A stretch of DNA of 64,000 nt from Lomentospora prolificans. Its lineage: Eukaryota > Ascomycota > Sordariomycetes > Microascales > Microascaceae. This document shows positions 54,863 to 64,000 of this stretch, one piece after another. The notes below the pieces were generated by a model, which saw only the letters and a program-made list of their open reading frames with translations, did no database searches and was not told the DNA's origin. The stretch covers positions 3,596,001 to 3,660,000 of the forward strand of contig JARFXM010000004.1 in NCBI GenBank assembly GCA_029532625.1. The letters are read 5' to 3'. The position numbers and the translations under genes were made by a program. Every line of letters begins with the position of its first letter. Position 1 is the stretch's first letter.

Positions 54863-57667
54863 TGTAGCGAGGTTCTTTCAGTAGAGCAAGCGTAAATGAT
54901 ATCAGGGGAAGCAGTGTTGGGTCGAAAAAAAGCGAGTAGTTGTGGGAAATAGCAACTTCGGAATGTAGAAACATCGACCATATTAATTCTTGATACGAAA
55001 CAAAGGTATAATTCTCCTTGCCTACAAAAGCAGGGGAGGTTTATGTTCGGAAACGTTTGATGCAATGCCGTTTTCCCGGGATAGTATACACCGCAGTTCT
55101 TATTTGTGAATTCAGAGTCTAGGCATCTACGGATATTGACCTCAACGGAACCAACCAACAGCTTAATTGACCTAGGTGCAATACTAGCAACACTCCGATA
55201 ACCAGTGGATTCGAGATCATGCGGAAATCCCAGGCATTGGTGACTTGAAGGCACTAAGGAGCCTACATCACCAACGAGCCCATGGAAGGGGTTTAGACGA
55301 CTTTTTTAGTAGTCTCATTTAAACCCATTCGGAGGATGAAAAAACTCTAGGATGATCGATAACCAAGATAAAACTATGATTCTACAAATCATCTTTCGCG
55401 CGGTTGCAGCTTGCTGCAGTATTGCAACATTAGGCCCGCTACTCTATTGCACCATCATTTTCAAGGACACCATACAATTAGGATATGGTTCAGTAAGTCG
55501 TCTCCTTCTTATAACCCTATTCATTACTAACTTTTACTTTTCCCTTTAACAGGGCTAGCTTTGGGATCACGTATAATCTTTTTAAAATCTTCTTACTTTC
55601 ATACAAGCGGTCTCGATTTCTTAAATACATTTCGCAATCTACATGCTTATAGATCTCGGCAGTGTTGCACTTTGTATCTCCGCGGCTTTAGCGATGGCAT
55701 TTTACGATGGTTTCATAAACGCTGACTCTGGATCAAGGGAAATCCTGCTGATAATTGGATGGCTGTAGCTGTCGGACTTCAAGTCCCTTTGGAGTAAGTT
55801 ATCTCCTATGAGCAAGCTATCATGGTGTCCTAATGGCTCTTCTTAGTTTGGTATATACCGGTTTCTTCATCGACTACTGCATACATTGTTTTCAGACTAG
55901 AAGCGCCATGATATATTGATATCCATGCTGAATTTTTGTTAAAACTACTTGGGCAGCTCACTCTGTGAATAGCCCTGTGTTCTATGAAGATTAATGATAC
56001 TAGGCTAGGAGTTGTTTTGATTATTGTCGCTCTCTGTAGTTGTGATAAGAGCCGACTCAACGTAGCGCTGTGCTTGTAAAAAATTCCACATTCTTGGGTA
56101 TGCTCCTGACTAGAATTTGTGAGCGGGAATAACGTCAAGTTCCTCATCAATAGGGTCCATTCAATTTTGAAACGGCGTCTATGTTCTAACCGTGTTTAGC
56201 GACTAGATTTAGACGTTCCAAGGCCAGACGAGGTGGATTCAACCTTATAAGTGGCGGTACTATCTGCCACTATCTACTACACTAGGTGATTCTACCCCCT
56301 TAAGCTGCTACATATCATTTGCGATTTTCACTTTCTGGCTATTGCCCTAATAATTGGTCACGCCTCTGGAGGTGCGTGTCTATTCTCATCTGCCTCGGAC
56401 TACTCCATATGAACGGTAACAGAAGACTATTTTATACACTAATAGGTAACCTAGGTCATTACTTCTTTAGTATAGATCCACCACAGAAGTCTAAGCCCTC
56501 GGCTCCGATTGCGCTCAAAGTGCTCCTCGACGGCTACAGGTTTTCAGTGAAAGGAGCTCTAAAGGCCAGACTGCTCAATGCCATTGTTCCATCCCACAAG
56601 ATGTCTCGCATTGTACTGGGATGAGGGGTATAGTTGAGGGGGAAGGCTTCGGCTGGCGTTTATGGGCTGCTTCGTGAGGCGCTTTGGGAGGAGCTTCAGC
56701 TGGAGCCGTTAGCGCGGCTTCGAAATGTGAGATATAGTAATACCCGTAGACCAAACTGCTGAAGTCATAAGAGCCTAGATCCTAAATTCATCCATCTTGT
56801 AACTTTTAGGCATTACCAGTTCCCTGGATCGTATGTGTCGCCCAACTCAACATATGCGGAGTCTAATCAGCCAGAATTCCTACCTCGCTTAGTGTTCATT
56901 GAAACTTTTAGGCGTTACTATCACCTCGGATTGTGTCAACTAACTCGGCTTGTGCGGGGTCTAATGAGTGACTCATTGTCGTATTCGTGAGTCTTACATA
57001 GGGGCAACACTGCTTGATCAGGGATCAAACCAGATCAGGGTTAGTCTGAGCCCCTTTCAGGCTTTTTTTGCGTTTTCCAGCATACTTATTCTTTACTCGT
57101 AGTTTATCTGCTTTAGTTGATAAAAAAACTATGGTAGTGTTGAGAAGTGTAGAGAACAATCCCTTAAAGTGCTGGCTGCTAGTACTGGCCCCTGTGCCGG
57201 TCCAAAGGTCCAGGGTGTACTGATCAGTGGAATGGGAAGTAGTGGAAGGGTAGCGCCTTGGGACGGGCTTGGCTGTGTCAGTGCGCGGAGCGGACTATAG
57301 ATTCGGGGATATCTCGAGTGTTAAGAGGCTTGAAGGTCAGGAAACTGTGGCGTCTACTGATCAGCGGATGGGCGAGGAAATGGGATTAAGAAAGGAAGGG
57401 TAGGGCAATCGCTCGCGACTAATGACAGAGAGATCTAATGGGAGGGCGGGATAGATGATATCGAACTCACTCGTCTGCCAAACCGGGACTGGCTGATCAG
57501 CTGCAGCTGATGATCCAGCTAACCTGTGTGCTTCTACGGCTGTCCTGTACGAGCATGCCCCCTTTTTTCCTACTGATCAGTGGTCTGCGGGAGTCGTCCC
57601 TTATATTTACATGTAGGGAGCCGTCCGGCGACATCTCCGGGGCTGGCCTGTGCCACGCCGGGGCTGG
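54863..57667. other. Decayed intergenic region
   Basis: A frame at 55352-55549 (+) begins MIDNQDKTMILQIIFRAVA with hydrophobic character and a GTAAGT donor after LGYGS. A second hydrophobic frame (about 55643-55768) follows, but stops directly after the acceptor prevent joining. It may be the relic of a small membrane protein. Imperfect duplicated blocks of about 70 bp start at 56801 and 56903. No functional gene recognised. Confidence 0.35.
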
Positions 57668-57780
57668 TGTCACGGGCTGGCATGGCCTCTTATGCAGACC
57701 GGGCGGACAAGCACGGCAGAAAAGGATAAACTCCGGCACAACCCGGACAGATAAGGATTGGACAGCGCAACCCGGGCAGG
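57668..57780 (+). repeat. Diverged LTR fragment related to the intact Gypsy element
   Basis: Starts TGTCACGGGC and follows the U3 end of the intact element's LTR (minus strand from 29889) for about 113 bp. The shared parts are CCTCTTATGCA, CCGGGCGGACAAGCA and GGCAGAAAAGG, plus the later CAACCCGG. Similarity then stops; the CGG/CCG array and the other LTR end are absent. It is a truncated or chimeric older relative in the opposite orientation. Confidence 0.7.
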
Positions 57781-58734
57781 TCCCTTGTTGAAGTGGGACA
57801 CTTTTTGGGTTCTCAGTTTGGTTGGCAAGATTTAGCAAGACGTTGGAGTCAGTTTAGCCAAAGCTGAGCTGGGGCTGATCCAGCCTGAGCAAAGACTGAA
57901 AATGTCATGTGAGGCTACGACTGCCAAGATTGTCAGATTGGGAACATATATCAATAGGTATACGACAGGACAAAGGAATTGACAGGCCATCATGATTGAT
58001 TAGTTCGGCCCAAAACGCCTACACCGCCAGCCATGACCCTGTAGCGCTAATAATCTGCTGCCAGTCTCAGTACCTTCGGCTAGCAGTTGTGCTTACTTCC
58101 CGAGGCCCAGAGGGTTGGCTCGTCCGATTAATGATACAGTAGCTTATGCCGAAGGCTTGATTACTATTCAAATCCCAGAGATGCCTATAATTGTGTGTTA
58201 CGCTGCGGGGGCTTTCCAGTCCAATAGAATGTCTCGCGAATGGTGCGGCGTCGGCTAGGAGGAATGGCACCCTGATGATCACCGTTGATAAGCGCAATCC
58301 GATCCATCATTGTGTACCAGGATATTCTCGGTCTGTTAGCTTTTTACCGCTCGTGCGGGCCGAAAGACTCTTGGCTTGGTAACTTGCGCTATCGCGTCAT
58401 CATCTCCCAAACGTCGTGATTTACTTATACATCCGAGCACGCAATTCGGCCCCGCACTCACCCAGCCCAAATCCCGAGAAGACGGCGATAATCGCAGTTA
58501 TTTTGATAGAATGGAACAGCCGATTCAGGGGCCGACGTGGGAGTAAATCATGAATACTCTCGATTATATAAACAGATAGAAAGCCCCTCTCTCCTCCAAC
58601 TGCTAGCATTGGTGAATATCCTCAGGCCCATCACGCATTGATCGCACGCCATACTACATTGATAACAACCCCTTAGACACAATAGCCCACTATATCACCG
58701 CCCAATATTCGATTTTCTTTCACAGCCGTCCATC
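57781..58734. other. Intergenic; upstream region of the dioxygenase gene
   Basis: No gene recognised. A TATA-like TATATAA lies near 58565-58571 and CCAAT lies near 58702-58706, about 30 bp before the dioxygenase start. Confidence 0.45.
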
Positions 58735-60076
58735 ATGGCACCTGGGATTCTGGTAGATGATACTTCTCCTTCCCAGACTACCTGGGTATCTTCCAAGAAT
58801 GAAGACGCCCCTAGGTCCATCTTCCCGGATGGCATTCGCACCTCTGGTCAACATCCACCCCTTTACGATGCTCTACGACCCTATTCACAATTTCCAAAGG
58901 AGATAACCGGACCCACAGTATGGCGGAAGGAAGACTTTGAAAACAACCCCGAGAGGTGGACGCACCCATTCACAGACCAGGAAGTGGAAGAGCTTGGTCA
59001 AGCTGCAGACAACTTTATCGCCAGTGGAACTGCGCTAACTGGCATCTCCAAGGTACTTGAGTCCTTCCTTTCCATACTCTGGTAACCCCAGAAACCTGAG
59101 GATTATCGGTATTGACTCTCATTAGGAACTATTTCCCCTACCTACACTGAGCCGTGTCCTCTCCACTCTACGAGAGGATCTTCTTAATGGCAAGGGCTTT
59201 ATTCTCTTCAAGCGTTTCCCCGCCGACGCTTGGGGCCCTCACAAGACTGCCGTGGCCTATATGGGTTTGGGAACCCACCTTGGCTACTTTCTCTCTCAAA
59301 ACGGTCGCGGCCATGTCCTTGGACATGTTAAGGACGTTGGAGATGACCCCACCCAGATTCACAAAGTCCGCATCTATCGCACTACGGCGCGACAATTCTT
59401 CCACACCGATGACGGTGACGTGGTCGGTTTGTTGTGCATCCATCGTGCCGCGGAGGGTGGTGAGAGTGATCTTGTTAGCTTCCACAACGTGTGGAATACC
59501 TTGGTCAAGGAAAATCCCGACGTGGCCGAGCTGTTAACGCAGCCCATCTGGTACTTTGATAGGAAGGGTGAGGTTTCTACCGGGCAGGAGGAGTGGACCC
59601 GTCAGCCCATCGTCTATCTCGAGAACGGCGGCAAGAACAGAGTTTATGTTAAGTGGGATCCTTACTATATCCGATCACTCAAGAGGTTCTCCGAAAAGGG
59701 TCTGGTTCCCCCTGTGAGCCCCGAACAGGAGCGAGCGGCTCGTATCTTGGAGGAAACCGCTGGTCGGCTTGCCCTCCACATGGTCTTGGAAGTCGGTGAT
59801 ATCCAGTTCGTCAGCAATGCGCACCTGCTCCATGCGAGGACGGAGTACAAAGGTAAGTTACAACGCGTATAGGTGTGAATATGTCATCTAGGCTAACACA
59901 CTTGCCAATCAGATTATCCTCCTCCGGCACCACGCCGCCATCTTCTTAGGCTGTGGCTTTCCACACCTGAAGATGAGGGCGGGTGGGCTCTTCCAATGCC
60001 TGACAGTAAAGAGAAGAAGAGAGGCGGTGTCCAGGTCAACAATACCCCGCCAAGTGCACCTCTTGATGCAGAGTAA
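58735..60076 (+). CDS. TauD/TfdA-family Fe(II)/2-oxoglutarate dioxygenase
   Basis: Three exons, 58735-59052, 59126-59852 and 59913-60076, give 402 aa. Introns are 73 and 60 nt. The enzyme couples oxidation of a substrate to decarboxylation of 2-oxoglutarate. The Fe-binding triad is visible: H199-T-D201 in FFHTDDGD and the distal H342 in LLHART, with the 2-oxoglutarate-binding Arg near 361 in RRHLLRLWLS. The N-terminal part (GPTVWRKEDFENNPERW) and FILFKRFP at the start of the double-stranded beta-helix match the fungal branch of TauD-like proteins. Those proteins include taurine/sulfonate dioxygenases and tailoring enzymes. No signal peptide, so cytosolic. Substrate is unknown; there is no sulfonate or backbone-synthesis gene nearby. 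Confidence 0.9.
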
Positions 60077-63000
60077 CTAACGAGGTTGCTAATGTCCTGC
60101 CTTCATGGTCTTATAAGCGGCAAAACACAAGGTTTTGAGGGACCGCTGTAGGGGCCGGCGTCCAGGTGATTATAATGAGTAGAATAATGGCTTACGAGAT
60201 ATCTATTAGTATTATTAGTTCTTAACTTACCATAGTCGTAAATGGCAACTTTTTAACTTCACAACTGCTACTCTTAACTTTTCTTCCATATAATAGTCCT
60301 ACCGGATAGTTAGCCAGCTATCTTACGGTTACACATTAGGTAGTATAACTTTGTCATCAACTATTCCCACCACCGCCCGGTCGCCAGAAACTCAACGAGG
60401 AAGGCTATGAGATTTTTACGATCCCTCAATATGTGCCACCCCATGCCTCCCCTGGCTGCAGCGCATTGGAGCCGCAGTGATACTCATCCCCGTTGGAGCT
60501 GACCAAAATAGAAGTATTATAAGAGTTTCAGTCGAGCGTGGGATGGCTTCCAGAATGTTAATGTTAGAACCAGGTAGTCCTCAGCTCAAACACGCGAGGA
60601 AATCAGCGCAGCTTGTTCGACTTACAAATGTCAGCTTCACGATGCCTACTAGCATTGGGTAGATCGAATTACGATTCTCTGTAGGAATATGGGCTTCTGA
60701 GTCTACTGAAAGCAAACAGGGTAGAGTTCCTGCATTAGCGATTTTCTGATTCTGAAGCGGACTCTCTAATTCTTAGGTTATGATGAGAATTCCGCTGAGA
60801 ATTTCATTAGAATCTCGCTAAAGTATATAAGGCAAGGGGCAACTCTCTTTCCCTAATGACACGTGTTTTACGCTATGAACAAACCCGCAAGTCAACCTTT
60901 ATTTCCCAGCCCCGGGCCCCGGAGAAGCCTTTCGTGGAACCTCGAAGGAGAGTGCTCTCCCACAGCAATTATAACCAAGAAAAGGACCGATTCCCCGGCC
61001 CTCGTAGCTAATCAACCGAATTAGGGCCTCACGATCCATTCCGCAGCCCACGGTGAGAACGTTCCAGTTGTCGGCCCACAATAGCGGTCGACTTCGATGA
61101 GGACTCTAATACAGAACCGCTTCGTAGCATAAATACACATTCCAAGTCATGGTATTAGTGCAATGATTCGTTCAAGCTAGTTATTTACACATGGAATTCT
61201 GTGCTTAGCTATACTTACGTGAGCTGATAGGAAGAAGAAAGAAAGAAATTGGGCCTTCCTGTCTGAGGATAAGGGTATGACAGGGCAGGGCGTCGGCCAG
61301 CTGTGTGCCAACATCGAGGACGAGCTGTGCATTATTAGCTCTGAATTTTTTTTGGCCAAGTGCCCAGCTACCACAGTTCACTGTAGAGCGGCCCTAGTCG
61401 TTGATTCCATCTGCGTTTGCCTCGATGCAGCCCCATTAGCCCCCATCTTCGGCAGGTAAGGTTAACATCACGTGCCATCATTTAAGCTCACGGGCAGTGA
61501 GATCTATGGTTTAAGTCTGGTTCACTCAGATCCTAGCGCGGATGAGGTGCCACGCGTCAAGACTGTGGGACCGACCTGTAATGACTAAGCTGGTCTCTCC
61601 TAGGGCCTGCGAGCCGTTCTAGTTGGACATACCTACGTTGTAATCACCAGAGTCTGGTCGAGCCCAAGTCGGCAGGCTCAAGCCGCTTCGTACTTTTGTT
61701 GGCTGAAGGTTTAGGCGATCCCGGATACAGATGCCTTTTTACCCTGGGTAAAAGAGCCAAGGAGGAGGGATCGTAAACGAGAGCCCGCTCAAGGAGGTGG
61801 GTCCTCAGCCCAGATGGCGTTCCCTGGCGCAGCTCGTGTCACAGGAAGGGACGTACCTCGATCAGCAACAGCGAAGCTGCGCCCCATTTGCTAATTGGGT
61901 TGCAACCGCAGCCAGCTAAGAATAGTTAAGAGTGCTAAAGCCACCAAAAGAAAAAAGTTTCGTTCCGAAAGCCCCTTTCTTCTTTCCCAAACCGAGTCCA
62001 CGAGTTCGCTAGTAAATGAAACTACTGGATTCTAAGCCCCGTTCCAGCGCAGGATGGACACCGCGATACTTTTGCGGCTGGAGATGCGTCGACTTGCGGA
62101 AATCCTCGACTGATTCTGGGCGTCCTGTAGAACGGGGGATGTGCGATCTGCGGTGCCCGAGAAACCAAGACGTTTGGCTCTCAACTGAGAATGCGCCGAA
62201 CTTTTCCAGGACCCTTTCAATTAATCCCGTCATTATGAGACTGCCCCTGTAGTCGCTGGTTCGTGGGGAGTGATGCTGTAGGCAATGGAGTACTCTTGTA
62301 GGGTTTCGTCGCTGAAGAATGACGACGGGGTGATCCACGCGGAGGGGTTGGTTCTGTTACGTCCCTGCACGCCCGTCCTGTGGGGAGTGTTTGAGGTGTG
62401 GCTACATAAGCCAATAGTAGGCTGCCAAACGAGCCGCCGACCTTTAACCGGCCCTACTGAGACGTCTTCCTGTGGCGCTAACTGTGCCAACTGGCAGGGA
62501 ACGTCGTAGTGGACCCCCCAAACGGGCTGTCAAAGTCCTTGCGTCAGCGGCCTTTTTGCGCCTCCGCTTGCGTTATCTCGTTGTCTCGAGCAACCCTCCC
62601 ATTGGGTTTCCTATTCCGTGATTAATGTCGCTGGGGGGGGCTGGATCCCCCCGAGAAGCAGGTTCAATAAACATTTGCACAATTTCCCCATAGCTTCCCG
62701 TGGCCGCTTGTCTTCTTTGCTCCCTGAATTTTGCCTGTTGATGATATTTTTAATTCGCCGGTGGAAGCCAAAGCCCTCATGTCTTTCTGGGCGAAAAGAC
62801 GAAACGGATTAATCCTTAAACGAACCTTACGATTTCTTTGAAGAAAAAAAAAGCACTGCTCCTACAGGGCCTGTTCGCCATCACGGACCCTTTGTCTCGC
62901 CTCGGCAAACCTGGTTTCTCACGGCAGACGTCTCAAGAGCTCTCGAAATCTCGAACCCCCCCTTCTACTTCAAGTAAGCGCCGACTTGTGACAAGGAGGA

Positions 63001-63402
63001 GTAGGTATACGACCACCAGTGTAGGAGAGAAAGGATCTCCGTCTCTACCCTTGTCGCTCCCCGCCGCGAGCCTCCGTGCGATTGTCAGATCGAGATCTTT
63101 GGCCCCGATGCTCTAGACGGCCAAGACGGCACGAGTCCCACGCCTCCCTCGACGTGAAGATCCCTCAACCCGCGAACCCCAAGAAACGCACCCTTGTCAC
63201 CAAGCGTCAAGTCCACCCCGTCTGGCCTCCTCGACATCTTGGCCGATATTACCCTTTGATCTCCTCCACATCCGCTTTCCTCAAATTCTCCTACCATACC
63301 ACAGACTTGACAACTATTGAGGCTCGGAACCACCGTCACCGTGAGCACGACGTCTTCGATACCGCCGGCGCCCGGTCGTCAGCGCCTCCTCCCCCCACCG
63401 CC
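60077..63402. other. Long intergenic region, no gene recognised
   Basis: About 3.3 kb. Short overlapping frames at 62009-62510 appear on both strands with no domain. A pyrimidine-rich stretch upstream of 63403 is consistent with the leader of the transporter gene. I found no RNA gene. Confidence 0.45.
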
Positions 63403-64000
63403 ATGGATACAACTACAGACTTACTCGCGTCCACGAGCGGCATATTCGCAAGGAATGGAGTTTCTGACCCCAACGCCGCCGAAAGGCCCCCCATATTTCG
63501 GGTAGTTGGTATCATTCTCGCTGTCTCCTCCGGAGCATTCATCGGAACATCCTTTGTCCTCAAGAAGTTCGGTCTGCTCAAAGCGAACGAAAAATACCAG
63601 GAAGTAGCGGGAGAGGGCTACGGATACCTAAAAAATGCGTGGTGGTGGAGCGGAATGACTCTCATGATCATTGGAGAAATCCTCAACTTCGTTGCGTACG
63701 CCTTCACCGACGCTATCCTCGTCACGCCCCTCGGGGCGCTCTCCGTCGTCATTGCCACCGTACTATCGGCCATTTTCCTCAAAGAGCGACTGAGTCTTGT
63801 TGGCAAAGTCGGCTGCTTCCTCTGCATCGTTGGATCGGTTGTCATTGTCCTCAATGCACCTCAGTCTTCGGCGGTAGCCAATATCCAACAGATGCAGGAC
63901 TTTGCCATTTCCCCCGGATTCCTCAGTTACGCTGGCGTTATTATTGTAGGATCCATCATCACCGCTCTCTATGCAGGCCCGAGATGGGGGAAGAAGAATA
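63403..64000 (+). CDS. NIPA-type magnesium transporter, partial (5' end)
   Basis: Open from ATG 63403 to the window edge (199 codons seen), no intron needed so far. After about 30 residues comes a helix with GIILAVSSGAFIGTSFVLKK, then the family stretch YLKNAWWWSGMTLMIIGEILNF, followed by FTDAILVTPLGALSVVIATVLSAIFLKERL and KVGCFLCIVGSVVIVLNAP. These match the NIPA/DUF803 magnesium transporters of eukaryotes, multi-pass proteins of the drug/metabolite transporter superfamily. Members are typically 350-800 aa in fungi, so over half lies outside the window. Probably a plasma-membrane or endosomal Mg2+ carrier. Confidence 0.92.
   Translation, partial: MDTTTDLLASTSGIFARNGVSDPNAAERPPIFRVVGIILAVSSGAFIGTSFVLKKFGLLKANEKYQEVAGEGYGYLKNAWWWSGMTLMIIGEILNFVAYAFTDAILVTPLGALSVVIATVLSAIFLKERLSLVGKVGCFLCIVGSVVIVLNAPQSSAVANIQQMQDFAISPGFLSYAGVIIVGSIITALYAGPRWGKKN

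Noticed and set aside
55352..55768. Small membrane-protein gene with two hydrophobic exons
   Set aside because: A stop follows directly after the only good acceptor, so the exons cannot be joined; at best a relic.
58735..63402. Secondary-metabolite gene cluster around the dioxygenase
   Set aside because: No polyketide synthase, peptide synthetase, terpene cyclase or other backbone enzyme is present in the window.

Overview
The window comes from a filamentous ascomycete (Pezizomycotina). The evidence is short GT-AG introns of about 47-135 nt with CTRAY-like branch sites, typical families (GH11 xylanase, Zn2Cys6 regulator, ABCB pump, NmrA-like oxidoreductase, ankyrin/NLR-like protein), and a 12.5-kb block mutated the way repeat-induced point mutation (RIP) mutates DNA. 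I cannot fix the class or genus from sequence alone. All exon structures were built by hand from splice signals, reading frame and family conservation.

Layout. 1-5.3 kb: an eight-cysteine small secreted protein (-), a four-exon GH11 xylanase (+), and an intron-containing tRNA-Asp (+). About 5.5-18.0 kb: an AT-rich RIP island made of a degenerate Tad1-like LINE (-) split by a complete but dead 9.6-kb Ty3/Gypsy chromovirus (-) with 351-bp LTRs and a perfect CTAGG target-site duplication. 18.3-21.1 kb: an NmrA-like protein (+) and a cysteine-rich GPI-anchored surface protein (-). 22.55-29.9 kb: a second, pristine Ty3/Gypsy element (-) with 466-bp LTRs that look identical and a perfect TTTAG duplication. 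33-35.2 kb: a TPR/ankyrin protein (-). 37.3-50.2 kb: an MFS sugar transporter (+), then a Zn2Cys6 regulator (-) transcribed divergently from a full-size ABCB multidrug-type transporter (+). 51.7-53.5 kb: an amino-acid permease (+). 54.2-58 kb: a truncated GH55-type gene (-), decayed fragments and an LTR scrap. 58.7-60.1 kb: a TauD-like dioxygenase (+). 63.4 kb to the end: the 5' part of a NIPA-type magnesium transporter (+).

The most interesting system is the pristine Gypsy element. (i) Its Gag-protease and Pol frames are in the same frame, separated by one UGA followed by CUA, a known readthrough context. (ii) Between pol and the 3' LTR it carries, on the opposite strand, a spliced gene whose predicted 196-aa product has a complete Zn2Cys6 pattern plus a charged coiled-coil region. 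(iii) The U3 part of its LTR, just upstream of a TATA box, carries a regular array of CGG/CCG triplets with constant 15-nt spacing, the type of site Zn2Cys6 proteins bind. (iv) The leader just inside the 5' LTR is complementary to a site downstream of the TATA box, as in Tf1-type self-priming, and no tRNA primer site is obvious. Together these suggest a retroelement that may encode its own zinc-cluster regulator in antisense. That link is inference; the sequence elements are directly visible.
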